From contig NZ_CANKWH010000007.1 of assembly GCF_947487305.1 (NCBI RefSeq), positions 1 to 64,000 on the forward strand: a stretch of DNA of 64,000 bases. The letters run 5' to 3'. A program made the position numbers and the translations under genes. Positions within the stretch are counted from its first letter, which is position 1. Every line of letters starts with the position of its first letter. Below, piece after piece: positions 25,655-33,783 of this stretch. The notes under the pieces are model-generated. The model saw only the letters and a list, made by a program, of their open reading frames with translations. It did no database searches and had not been told where the DNA came from. This DNA comes from an uncultured Paracoccus sp. Its GTDB lineage: Bacteria > Pseudomonadota > Alphaproteobacteria > Rhodobacterales > Rhodobacteraceae.

Positions 25655-26605
25655 TCAGGCGATGGCTTGGCGATGGGCAGCCGCATAGCGGCCGGTGACG
25701 TGGTGGCTGATCTGGCGCTCGATATCGCCCAGAAGCGAGCTGGCGCCGATGCGGAATAGGTCGGGACGCAACCAGTCGCGGCCCAGTTCCTCTTTCATCA
25801 GCACCTGCCAGGCGATGGCATCCTTGGCGGTGCGCAGCCCGCCGGCGGGCTTGAAGCCGACGGTATTCCCGGACAGCGCCTGGTAGTCGCGGATGGTGCG
25901 ACACATGACCAGCGAGACGGGCAGCGTGGCGTTCACCCCCTCTTTCCCGGTCGAGGTCTTGATCCAGTCGGATCCGGCCTGCATGGCGACATGGCTGGCC
26001 TTGGCCACGTTCTCCAGCGATTTCAGATCGCCGGTGGCAAGGATGGCCTTCATCTTCGACGCCCCGCAGGCCTCGCGCATGGCGCTGACCTCGTCGTAAA
26101 GCGCCGCCCAATCGCCCTGCAGCACATGGGCGCGGGTGATGACGATGTCGATCTCGTCGGCGCCCTGATCAACGGCATAGCGGATCTCGGCCAGACGCAG
26201 GTCCAAGGGCATCAGCCCGGCGGGAAAGCCGGTGGCGACCGAGGCGACCGGCACGCCGGAATTACCAAGCGCGCGCTTGGCCGCCGCAACCATGGTCGGA
26301 TAGACACAGACCGCGCCGGTGGTCAGGCCCTCGACGCCCATGGCCTCCAGCAGCTCGGGCGCGATCGGCTGCATCGCCTTGGAGCAAAGCCGCGCCACCC
26401 GGTCCTCGGTATCATCGCCCGCCAGCGTGGTCAGGTCGATGCAGCGCACGGCATTCAGCAACCAGGCCGCCTGCCAGTCCTTCTTCAGGCTGCGCCGCGC
26501 CGGCAGCGTGGCCGCGCGGCGTTCGACGGCGGGCGTGTTGATGCGGATGGCCTCGAACCAGTCGGGACGCAGAGCGGTGCCGGGATTTCGTGTTGTCGCG
26601 GTCAT
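25655..26605 (-). CDS. deoC: Deoxyribose-phosphate aldolase
   Basis: 316 aa; longer than the 259-aa E. coli enzyme and closer to the extended DeoC subfamily. The Schiff-base lysine is in DWIKTSTGKEG and the second active-site lysine in GFKPAGGLRTAKDA. It splits 2-deoxyribose-5-phosphate into glyceraldehyde-3-phosphate and acetaldehyde. GAGGGG lies 4 bp before the start. It is the first gene of a two-gene unit with the ALDH16 enzyme. Confidence 0.92.
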   Translation of the reverse strand: MTATTRNPGTALRPDWFEAIRINTPAVERRAATLPARRSLKKDWQAAWLLNAVRCIDLTTLAGDDTEDRVARLCSKAMQPIAPELLEAMGVEGLTTGAVCVYPTMVAAAKRALGNSGVPVASVATGFPAGLMPLDLRLAEIRYAVDQGADEIDIVITRAHVLQGDWAALYDEVSAMREACGASKMKAILATGDLKSLENVAKASHVAMQAGSDWIKTSTGKEGVNATLPVSLVMCRTIRDYQALSGNTVGFKPAGGLRTAKDAIAWQVLMKEELGRDWLRPDLFRIGASSLLGDIERQISHHVTGRYAAAHRQAIA

Positions 26606-26698
26606 GGTCCCCTCGGCCAGTCGGATCGCGCCAGCCTAGCGATGCACCGGCCAGCCCACAAGTCGCCAAGGGGCGTCACTTTTTCGGGGCCCGCCCGA

Positions 26699-27391
26699 TC
26701 AGGGACGCGGCTTGCCCCGCCATGTGCCCAGCCAGCCCGAGACCTTGCCCTTGGCTTCGCTGGCCTCGGACACCACCCGGTCGCGGGCGGCATCGGCGCG
26801 GTTTTCCACGTCATCCCAGGCCTGATCGACGCGGGCCACGGCGGGGTCGATGGTGCGCTGGCGGAACTGCGCCCACATCCGCCAGACGAGCAGCAGGACG
26901 AAGAACAGCACGATCAGGATGATCATCGCCGGCCAGTTGCGCGGATGCTCGTTCGGCCCGGCCACGGTGTCGATCGAGATCGCGTTCGGATAGGTCGAGA
27001 GCCACGGAATCCGCCAGCCGTAGGCGGTGATGCTGACCCATTGCGGCGCCTGCGCGGTGGATTGCAGGTTGGTCGCCTCGGAATGCAGGTTCGAGCTGTC
27101 GTATTTGAAATAGGGTGGCCAGATCCAGCCGGTATCCTCGTTGCGATAGACGAAGACCTTGCCGTTCGGGCGCACCGTATCGATGAAGCGGATGTCGCGC
27201 TGACCCTGCTGGTTCTCGACCGTGCCGGTATCGTCGCTGGCATAGAAGATGCTGTTCGTGGGGCTGATATAGGTCAGCCGGTTATAGGTATTGGTGATCC
27301 TGACCGTGTTCTTTGACGGCAGCGCATAGTCTAGAAAGGCGAAGACGAGGACGCCAAGCAGAACTCCCAGCACGACCTTGACGTAATGCAT
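26699..27391 (-). CDS. DUF1523-family membrane protein
   Basis: 230 aa. One N-terminal membrane helix (about 5-25) is followed by a roughly 130-residue beta-rich extracytoplasmic region with the family-typical NTVRITNTYNRLT and RNEDTGWIWPPYFK stretches. A second helix (about 157-177, MIILIVLFFVLLLVWRMW) leads to a basic cytoplasmic tail predicted coiled. The function is unknown. It starts 9 bp after the preceding small membrane gene and is the last member of the nine-gene minus-strand cluster, so it probably works with it. Confidence 0.75.
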   Translation of the reverse strand: MHYVKVVLGVLLGVLVFAFLDYALPSKNTVRITNTYNRLTYISPTNSIFYASDDTGTVENQQGQRDIRFIDTVRPNGKVFVYRNEDTGWIWPPYFKYDSSNLHSEATNLQSTAQAPQWVSITAYGWRIPWLSTYPNAISIDTVAGPNEHPRNWPAMIILIVLFFVLLLVWRMWAQFRQRTIDPAVARVDQAWDDVENRADAARDRVVSEASEAKGKVSGWLGTWRGKPRP

Positions 27392-27400
27392 CTGATACCC

Positions 27401-27682
27401 CTACTGCCAGTTGACCCAATAGATGATCCCCATAATCGCCGCGGTCGGAATGATAAAGACCAGCCACAGCAACCTTGCGCGCAGGCTCTTCTCGAAATTG
27501 ACCATCGAGCGGCGCACGAACTCGTCCCGGTCGGCGCTGTCGCCGGCCTGTTCGGGATGGCGCTCGTCCCATTCCCCTTCCAGCGCCTCGCGCCTCAGCG
27601 AGCGCATGTAGATCCAGAGCAGGAAATACAGCGCCGCCTCCAGAAGCAGCACCAGCACGATGAGACGAAACAGTGCGGTCAA
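27401..27682 (-). CDS. Small two-helix membrane protein, unknown function
   Basis: 93 aa from a TTG start whose bases overlap the upstream stop as TTGA; another TTG at 27697 would add five residues. Helix 1 covers about residues 4-26 (LIVLVLLLEAALYFLLWIY). A charged cytoplasmic middle (RREALEGEWDERHPEQ) follows, and helix 2 is at about 72-90. No family is recognised. The overlap with the 462-aa gene and the 9-bp gap to the DUF1523 gene argue for obligate co-expression. Confidence 0.65.
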   Translation of the reverse strand: MTALFRLIVLVLLLEAALYFLLWIYMRSLRREALEGEWDERHPEQAGDSADRDEFVRRSMVNFEKSLRARLLWLVFIIPTAAIMGIIYWVNWQ

Positions 27683-29067
27683 CGGCTGAACCCCCAAGGC
27701 GGCGTGACGGGTGGCCGCGCGGCCCCTTCCGACAGGCTAGCACGCGCACCGCCCCATGGACCAGCGGGTGCCGCATGGGCCGCCATCGCTGGCTCGGCCA
27801 TGCCCGGCTCGGGCCCGAACAGCGCGTCGCGGGTGCCCTGCTTGTCGATCTGGTACTCGCGAGCCAGAAAATCGGCCACATAGGTCTGCTTCGGCTCGGA
27901 CCAGGTCTGGTAGAGTTTGTAGAACAGTGGCTTGTGGGTGATGAACAGCTGCCGCACGTCGCTGGGGCCCAGTTCCGACAGCAGCCGGTTGATCAGCCCG
28001 CGGGCGGGGCCGGGCGTGGCGCGGATGGCGTAGAAATAGGCCGGATCGGCGCTGTCGATCACCGGCCAGTCGCCGCCCTGTTCGGAATAGCGCGAGAGCG
28101 CCGACAGCCCGCGGATCTCGGCCGGCAGCTGCGCCCCCATGCGCGCGGCGGCGCGGCGCAGCTCGGCCCTCGTGCCGCTGCCGGTATCGATGCCAAGCCG
28201 GGTCGCGGCATCGACGAGGATGAAATCGATCTTCTGGCGCAGGATCGGCGCGGCATCGGCGCCGCGCGCGCTGGCGATGGGTTCGGCCAGAGCGTTTCGC
28301 GCCAGCCACGCGGCGATCTGGTTCACCTGCAGCGTGGTCATGGTCTGGAAGCCCGGCAGGTCGATATGCGCCTTGGGATCGCTGAAGATCATCGCCGGCT
28401 GCTTGGCCGAGCGGATCACATAGACCCCGCCGAATTCCGAGGTCCAGAAATCCTGCACGTCAAAGCCGGTATGCTGCAGATGCACCGGGTTACGCACCAC
28501 GTCGCCGGTCTTTTTCGCCTGCTCGATCATCTCGGCGATCAGCACGTCATCCCACCAGCCATCCGGCTCGGTGCGGAACCGCTCGATCAGCGCGGTCAGC
28601 CGGTCGGCCTCGGCCACATGGTTGCCGGTGGTGTCGGCGCTGATCGTCAGGTGCCGGATCGCAGCCAGATCGGCGGGGCCACCGACCTGCCAGACCTGAT
28701 CGTCGATCTCGCCCAGCACCGCATCCCGCGCGGTCAGGCTGAACAGCTGGCTTTCATTTTGGGTGATGAAGGCACGCAGCACGTCGCGTAGCACCGAGAG
28801 ATCCGCATTCAACAGCGGCGCGGTCTTCTGCTCGGTCGTCAGCAGGATGAACTGCCGGTTGCCACCATCGGGGCGCAAGTAATCCATATCGTCCAGCTCG
28901 TCCCCGATCTCGGGGGAATAGCCACTGATGTCGATGTGGAATTCCGTGAGCGCGGTTTCCTTGCCCGTCACCTTCTTCAGCGCGCGATTGTAAAGCGCGA
29001 CCCAGGCGGTGGAGTTCACCCGGATCAGGTTGCCGAACATCAGGCCCTTTTCGATCAGGCGTTTCAT
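27679..29067 (-). CDS. Uncharacterised 462-aa protein (possibly DUF6638)
   Basis: 462 aa, soluble by composition, with no signal peptide. It starts MKRLIEKGLMFGNLIRVNS, which has GGGAG 8 bases upstream. The middle has a C-terminal-helix-rich region (about 270-400), and the end (from about 435) is a proline/alanine-rich tail. I recall such proteins being catalogued as DUF6638 beside AAA and coiled-coil genes, but no activity is known to me. No catalytic motif stands out. The start overlaps the upstream membrane gene by 4 bp (ATGA) and the end overlaps the next gene. Confidence 0.7.
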   Translation of the reverse strand: MKRLIEKGLMFGNLIRVNSTAWVALYNRALKKVTGKETALTEFHIDISGYSPEIGDELDDMDYLRPDGGNRQFILLTTEQKTAPLLNADLSVLRDVLRAFITQNESQLFSLTARDAVLGEIDDQVWQVGGPADLAAIRHLTISADTTGNHVAEADRLTALIERFRTEPDGWWDDVLIAEMIEQAKKTGDVVRNPVHLQHTGFDVQDFWTSEFGGVYVIRSAKQPAMIFSDPKAHIDLPGFQTMTTLQVNQIAAWLARNALAEPIASARGADAAPILRQKIDFILVDAATRLGIDTGSGTRAELRRAAARMGAQLPAEIRGLSALSRYSEQGGDWPVIDSADPAYFYAIRATPGPARGLINRLLSELGPSDVRQLFITHKPLFYKLYQTWSEPKQTYVADFLAREYQIDKQGTRDALFGPEPGMAEPAMAAHAAPAGPWGGARASLSEGAARPPVTPPWGFSR

Positions 29068-29420
29068 TTCGCAAGCTCCCGCGGGGCGCGGCGCAGCAGC
29101 CACATCTGCCAGCACCACCGGATAATGAGATATAGATAGGCCAGCATCGCCGAGCCCATCAGCACGAAAACGGTACTTGGTGCGTCCATGGCGGCCTCGT
29201 AGGCCTCGGGGTCGTATCTTGTGCCGTAAAACCAGAACACGAAGACCAGCGTGCCAAACCGGCTCGCCACCCGCCAGACCTGTTGCAGCATCAGAAATGC
29301 AGCGCCGATCAGGTTGTCACACCGGTTGAGCTTCAGCCGGCGCAGGGAGAAATGGGCCAGACCGAGGGATAGGACGGGCAAAGCGGTTAGTGCGAGGGCG
29401 GCGCGTTCGACGGGGCTCAT
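29064..29420 (-). CDS. Small membrane protein, unknown function
   Basis: 118 aa with three or four hydrophobic segments (about 8-24, 38-66 and 82-102) and a basic C terminus (RRAPRELAK). It is the first gene of the second sub-operon of the uncharacterised cluster; its stop overlaps the 462-aa gene start (ATGA). No homologous family is recognised. A membrane anchor or receptor role for the cluster is conceivable. Confidence 0.65.
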   Translation of the reverse strand: MSPVERAALALTALPVLSLGLAHFSLRRLKLNRCDNLIGAAFLMLQQVWRVASRFGTLVFVFWFYGTRYDPEAYEAAMDAPSTVFVLMGSAMLAYLYLIIRWCWQMWLLRRAPRELAK

Positions 29421-29631
29421 GGGGTGGCCCGGAGCGCAACGGAGGGCAGAGGCCGACCGCGGGGGGCCGCTGGGGCGGTTCGTGGAAGCGCCTTTATGGT
29501 GCCAGTGCGTCGAACGGCTGTTCGGCGTGGGGCGTCACCAAAGCGGCCGCCCTGGGGGGCGGTCGGCCGCTGCCCGGCGGGCTGACGCCCGCGTATCGGG
29601 CGGGGAACGAGCTTGAGCTTGTCCAAAGTGA

Positions 29632-30150
29632 TCAAAGCTTTGCTTTCACGGCTGTCCCCGACGCGACCAGCATGACCATGTTTCCAGGACTGGAAAGTTC
29701 CACATAATCGAGATCAACGCCGACGACAGCATTTGCACCAACTGCGTGAGCTTCGCGCTTGAGTTCCAACAGAGCGGTACGCCTCGCCTCTCTCATTGTT
29801 TTCTGAACGGCCTTCGAGCGCCCGCCAACAATGTCACGCACACCGGCAAAGAGATCCTTGAAGATGTGCATTCCGTAGGCGCATTCCGCCGTGATGATCT
29901 CGATACGTTCGACGATCTCGATGTCTGGCGCGTTCTCGGTCGTCAGGAGAATTTGACCTATCTGCTTCTCTTCTTTTTGCCTCTCCAGAATTTCTTGAGC
30001 TCTTTGACGCTCAATTTCCTCCGCCGAGACTGGACCCTGCTCACGCACATGCCTAGCCCGATTTAGATTGGCCAAGTGGCAATCGCTGCATCGCCCTCCG
30101 ATCCTCTCGAAGAAACCTGCTTCACGCCCACAATCGATACAAGCCGCCAT
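29632..30150 (-). CDS. YbjQ/UPF0145-like protein with N-terminal zinc ribbon
   Basis: 172 aa. The N terminus has a CxxC...CxxC zinc ribbon (C4, C7, C20, C23; ACIDCGREAG and RCSDCH). A charged helical linker (about 35-70) follows, then a YbjQ-like domain with the conserved G-A-N-A-V-V-G-V-D-L-D-Y segment near residue 140. YbjQ-type domains form oligomeric rings of unknown role, once called heavy-metal-binding. It follows the AAA+ gene by 3 bp and is the last gene of the first sub-operon. Confidence 0.8.
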   Translation of the reverse strand: MAACIDCGREAGFFERIGGRCSDCHLANLNRARHVREQGPVSAEEIERQRAQEILERQKEEKQIGQILLTTENAPDIEIVERIEIITAECAYGMHIFKDLFAGVRDIVGGRSKAVQKTMREARRTALLELKREAHAVGANAVVGVDLDYVELSSPGNMVMLVASGTAVKAKL

Positions 30151-30153
30151 CGC

Positions 30154-32079
30154 CTAACCCTGCCCCCCAAACCGCTTCCGCGCCTCTTCCATCCGCTCCA
30201 TCCCGCGCACGGTTTCCGCTATCGCCGTCTCGTCCGCGCTGTCCGAATAGCGCCATTCACTGTCGGCATAGCGATTGATCTCCTGCACCACCATCTCGGT
30301 GGTGATCGGCTGGCGGAGCGCGCCGATCATCTCCAGCTTCCGCTCATAGGGCTGGTGCAGGAAGGGTTCGGGCGTGGTGAACCACTCGTCCGGCATGTCA
30401 AAATCCATCGCGCGGGCCTTGACCGCATCGGTGATGTTCTTCACCGCGCGACCGGTAAAGCGCGGCTCGGCCTGCGAAATGGCATAGAGATAGCTGCCAA
30501 GCTCGGCGAGGTTTTCCAGCTCGCCAAAGCGCCCCGAGACCTCGTTGAACACCTTTTCCAGCCCCGCCTCCTGCGGGCGGGAATGGCCGGCATAGCTGTC
30601 GGCAACGGCCTTCTGCATCGCCTGCGCCTTCATCAGGTCGTGCTCGCCCACCGGGATGTCATGGCGCTTGCCCAGAAGCAGCGCGAGGATGTCGATATAA
30701 TCGGCCTGCGTTTTCGGCCCGTCGATCAGGAAGCGGGCCGAGGCGCGCTGGCGCAGGGCGTCGTCGATGGCCTCGGCATAGTTCGAGAACATCCCGAAGG
30801 TGCAATTGCCGCGCACCACGGTCGAGGCGCCGGCAAAAGCCTCCATCAGCACGGCGGTGATCTCCTGTTGGCCGGCGGATGACTGGCGGTCGCCGCGCTT
30901 GCCGGCGATCTGGTCGATGTCGTCGATGGTGCCGAAGCCGATCACCGCAGGGTCGATGATCGAGGTGATGAAGGCCTTGGCGTTCTGGCCCGACTTGCCC
31001 TGATAGCTGTCGATATTGTCGACCGACAGGTTGGCATAGCGGAAGGGATAGCCGCCGATAGTGCAATAATCGTTCAGCATCCCGGCCATCATCTGGATCA
31101 GCGTGGTCTTGCCGGTGCCGGGCCTGCCGTCGCCCAGAAAGGTAAAGACGAAGCCGCCCAGTTCGACGAAGGGGTTCATCCGCCGGTCGAAATCATAAGC
31201 CACCATCATCCGCGCCAGCCGCATCGCCTGATGTTTCGCAATCGCGTTGCCGATGACCTCCTCGGGCTTCTTGAAGGCCATGGACAGCGGCTTGCCGCGC
31301 GCCTTGGTGGCCGGGGCGAAACCGGCAATGGGGAAATCATCCGCCGCCACCCGCCAGCTCGCGCCGGTGAAGGCGCCGATGCGCGGGGCGGTCTCGGCGC
31401 GGGCCTGCACGGCGGCGGCCAGCGCCTCGGCAAAGGCTAGGGTGCTGGCGATCAGGGTCTTGTCATCGGTGGCGCGGGCGAGGTTCTGGTCCAGTTCCCA
31501 CAGCGCGCCTTGCAGCGCGGTCAACGGGTTGTCGGTCAGCACCTCGTCGGCGGTGATGCCCTCGACCGTCTCGGGACCGGCATGTTCGGCCAGCAGGAAG
31601 GCGGTGGCATTGGCAAAGACCGACAGCGCCGCCAGCGATTCCACGGCGAGCAATTCGGTGAACTCTCTGCGTCGCTCGGGCGGCAGGCGGCCTTCGAGAT
31701 TGGCGCGCTTCAGTTCCGCCGCGCCGGACCGCGCCGCGACCTCGTCACTGACCGCCAGCGAGATGGCCAGCGCCCGGCGCAACGCGCGGGCGGTGGTGGC
31801 GGCGGCGGGGGATGGCAGGTCTTCGCCGCCCGCGCCCTCGATCCGCTCGATCAGCCGGACGCCGCTGGGGCGGGCGGTAGAGCGTGCCGCCAGCCCCGGC
31901 GTGGTGGAGCGGAAGCGCGAGGCCGAGGGGATGCCGGGCGAGCGTTCGGGGGCGGTGGCAACGGCGGCCGCCTTGCCAAGACGCGGCGCATGATCGAAGC
32001 CGGTCAGCAGGCTCAGCGCCTGCGGGTAATGGCCCCGGATCTCGGCCTCGGGCAGTTCCATCTCACTTTTCGCGTCCAT
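30154..32079 (-). CDS. AAA+ ATPase of uncharacterised cluster
   Basis: 641 aa. Residues 1-90 are low-complexity and Pro/Ala-rich; about 95-230 are helical. The AAA core begins near 300, with Walker A GDGRPGTGKTT (316-326) and Walker B VIGFGTIDDID (379-389). A sensor-1-like asparagine lies in GMFSNYAEA, and arginines in RQRASARF may serve as arginine fingers. The C-terminal 100 residues are charged and helical. The core resembles MoxR/ClpX-like remodelling ATPases more than kinases. It directly abuts the glycolipid-binding-like gene (no gap) and is followed by the YbjQ-like gene after 3 bp. The substrate is unknown. Confidence 0.8.
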   Translation of the reverse strand: MDAKSEMELPEAEIRGHYPQALSLLTGFDHAPRLGKAAAVATAPERSPGIPSASRFRSTTPGLAARSTARPSGVRLIERIEGAGGEDLPSPAAATTARALRRALAISLAVSDEVAARSGAAELKRANLEGRLPPERRREFTELLAVESLAALSVFANATAFLLAEHAGPETVEGITADEVLTDNPLTALQGALWELDQNLARATDDKTLIASTLAFAEALAAAVQARAETAPRIGAFTGASWRVAADDFPIAGFAPATKARGKPLSMAFKKPEEVIGNAIAKHQAMRLARMMVAYDFDRRMNPFVELGGFVFTFLGDGRPGTGKTTLIQMMAGMLNDYCTIGGYPFRYANLSVDNIDSYQGKSGQNAKAFITSIIDPAVIGFGTIDDIDQIAGKRGDRQSSAGQQEITAVLMEAFAGASTVVRGNCTFGMFSNYAEAIDDALRQRASARFLIDGPKTQADYIDILALLLGKRHDIPVGEHDLMKAQAMQKAVADSYAGHSRPQEAGLEKVFNEVSGRFGELENLAELGSYLYAISQAEPRFTGRAVKNITDAVKARAMDFDMPDEWFTTPEPFLHQPYERKLEMIGALRQPITTEMVVQEINRYADSEWRYSDSADETAIAETVRGMERMEEARKRFGGQG

Positions 32080-32640
32080 TCAGCCCTCTTTCACCCAAAG
32101 CGGCGGATAGTCGGTGATCAGCCCGTCGCCATCAATCGTCATCTCGGTCTCGAACCCATGGCCGGGCGAGCGATAGGACCAGCGCCCGTCGTCCCGGACT
32201 TCGTAATGCTGCGGCAGCGGTTTCACCTGCCAGTCGCCGGGATCGAGCCAGGCCGCTGCCAGATCTGCACTCTCCTGCCTTGCGCCACGCAGCCGCCGGA
32301 TCGGCAGCGTGTTGGTGGCAGGCGTAAAGCCCAGATCGATATCCGCAAGCCCCGTCACCTCGGGCAGCGCCTCGCCATTCACCCGCCAGTTGCCCATCGC
32401 GTCGCGGTGGATCGACAGGCTGAACGCGCGCTTGCCCACCCGCCCCATGATCCGGGCCGAGCGGGTGATCCAGTCCTCGCCAGCGGAGACCTCATAAGCG
32501 ATCTGTGCCGGGCCCTCAGGATCCAGCCACACCGCCATACCCTCGATCCGCCACAGGCTGCCTTCCGACCACAGCCGGCAGGCATCATGTCCGGGGTGAT
32601 CCAGCCGCCGCCAGACGATCTGTGCGCCGCCCTCGCCCAT
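32080..32640 (-). CDS. Putative glycolipid-binding protein (DUF1089-like)
   Basis: 186 aa, predicted mostly beta strand, with no signal peptide. WRRLDHPGHDACRLW near the start, the YEVSAGEDWITRSARI segment and a late YRSPGHGFETEMTIDGDGLITDYPP agree with the putative glycolipid-binding family (PF06475), which resembles a lipocalin/LolA-like half barrel. The assignment rests on overall pattern memory, so it is moderately secure. It lies 3 bp after the 379-aa gene and abuts the AAA+ gene. Confidence 0.7.
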   Translation of the reverse strand: MGEGGAQIVWRRLDHPGHDACRLWSEGSLWRIEGMAVWLDPEGPAQIAYEVSAGEDWITRSARIMGRVGKRAFSLSIHRDAMGNWRVNGEALPEVTGLADIDLGFTPATNTLPIRRLRGARQESADLAAAWLDPGDWQVKPLPQHYEVRDDGRWSYRSPGHGFETEMTIDGDGLITDYPPLWVKEG

Positions 32641-32643
32641 GGC

Positions 32644-33783
32644 CTAGCGATAGCTCGTCACCCGGCCATCGGGGCCGGGCACGTATTTGCGGATGTTGCG
32701 AAAGCCCGGCGGGTCCAGCGTCGCCAGCGCCTGATAGGGACGGGCCGGCAGCACAAGAAGCCGGGTGGCCGATGTGGCCCCCTGCCCCGCGCCATACTGG
32801 TTCAGCGGGTCCAGCTTGAAGATCTGCCGCTCGGTCACGCCGAAGAAGCCCGAGGATTCCATCACCGCGCGCTCGGCCTGCAGATCCTCGACGGTCATGG
32901 CCAGCGCCCAATCCTCGCCCGCAGGCGCGGCGGCACTGTCCAGCACCTCGCGGATCGGGCCTTCCTGCACGGTATAGCCGCTGGAATAGGCCGGCCCCAG
33001 CGTGATCCGGCGCAGGCGATGGGGGTGCAGCGTCTCGAAATCGCGGTCGAACCCCTGCGCGATGGTCAGAAGCTGCAGGCCCGAGACCGATTGCGCCAGA
33101 AGATGCGCCCGGACCTCGGGCCAGCGCTTCGGGTCATCGGTCAGCGCGCGGCGGCCGGTATCGTCCACATCCATCAGGTAAAGGATCGGCACGTTCAGCT
33201 GGCTGTCATAGACCGCCCAGTGCAGCAGCCAGCGCCGCCGGCTGCTGTCATGCCCCGACAGCCAGAAGCCCTGCGGATGCATCTGCGGCCAGAACAGCCC
33301 GCCCGCCGCCAGCGCCTCGTAGTAATATCGCTGCGACAGCGCGTATTGCAGCCGCGTGGGGATGGTCTGGCGGCCGACGATCTCGCGCACCATGTCGTCC
33401 TTGATCGCGGCGGCGTCGGGTGTGCGGGCCAGTTCCGCCTGCGCCTGCGCGGCATCGGCGGCGGTCTGGGCGATCTCCTGCCAGACCGGGAAGCCGGATT
33501 CATGGATATCGATGGTCAGATGCCGCTGCAGCGGCCCCTCGATCCGACCGGCGACGAGATATTTCATCGCCAGCGCATCCATGCTGGCTTTCAGCGCGCC
33601 CAGATAGCCATCGATCACCTCGGTTTCGACCTGGGTGAACAGCCCGTCCCGCACCATCTCGTCCAGCGCGCCGGGCAGCACCTCGGCAATGTGGCGCGTC
33701 TGGTCGATGAAGGCCCGCGCCTGCAGGTCGTCGTCAAGCTTCCGGTGGTCGGCGTCGAGGGTTCCGGTTTCAGCCACGCTCAA
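32644..33783 (-). CDS. Uncharacterised 379-aa protein
   Basis: 379 aa, no signal peptide or membrane span. The N-terminal 130 residues are helical and acidic (DQTRHIAEVLPGALDEMV). The remainder is mixed alpha/beta with a tryptophan/tyrosine-rich segment (LSQRYYYEALAAGGLFWP, about 148-165). It begins at a TTG that overlaps the coiled-coil gene stop as TTGA; a GTG two codons in is an alternative. No known fold or motif is recognised. It belongs to the uncharacterised cluster. Confidence 0.7.
   Translation of the reverse strand: MSVAETGTLDADHRKLDDDLQARAFIDQTRHIAEVLPGALDEMVRDGLFTQVETEVIDGYLGALKASMDALAMKYLVAGRIEGPLQRHLTIDIHESGFPVWQEIAQTAADAAQAQAELARTPDAAAIKDDMVREIVGRQTIPTRLQYALSQRYYYEALAAGGLFWPQMHPQGFWLSGHDSSRRRWLLHWAVYDSQLNVPILYLMDVDDTGRRALTDDPKRWPEVRAHLLAQSVSGLQLLTIAQGFDRDFETLHPHRLRRITLGPAYSSGYTVQEGPIREVLDSAAAPAGEDWALAMTVEDLQAERAVMESSGFFGVTERQIFKLDPLNQYGAGQGATSATRLLVLPARPYQALATLDPPGFRNIRKYVPGPDGRVTSYR

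Noticed and set aside
29421..29631. GC-rich 211-bp gap inside the uncharacterised cluster as a missing small gene
   Set aside because: No frame with a ribosome site and sensible composition was seen; it may simply hold the second sub-operon promoter.
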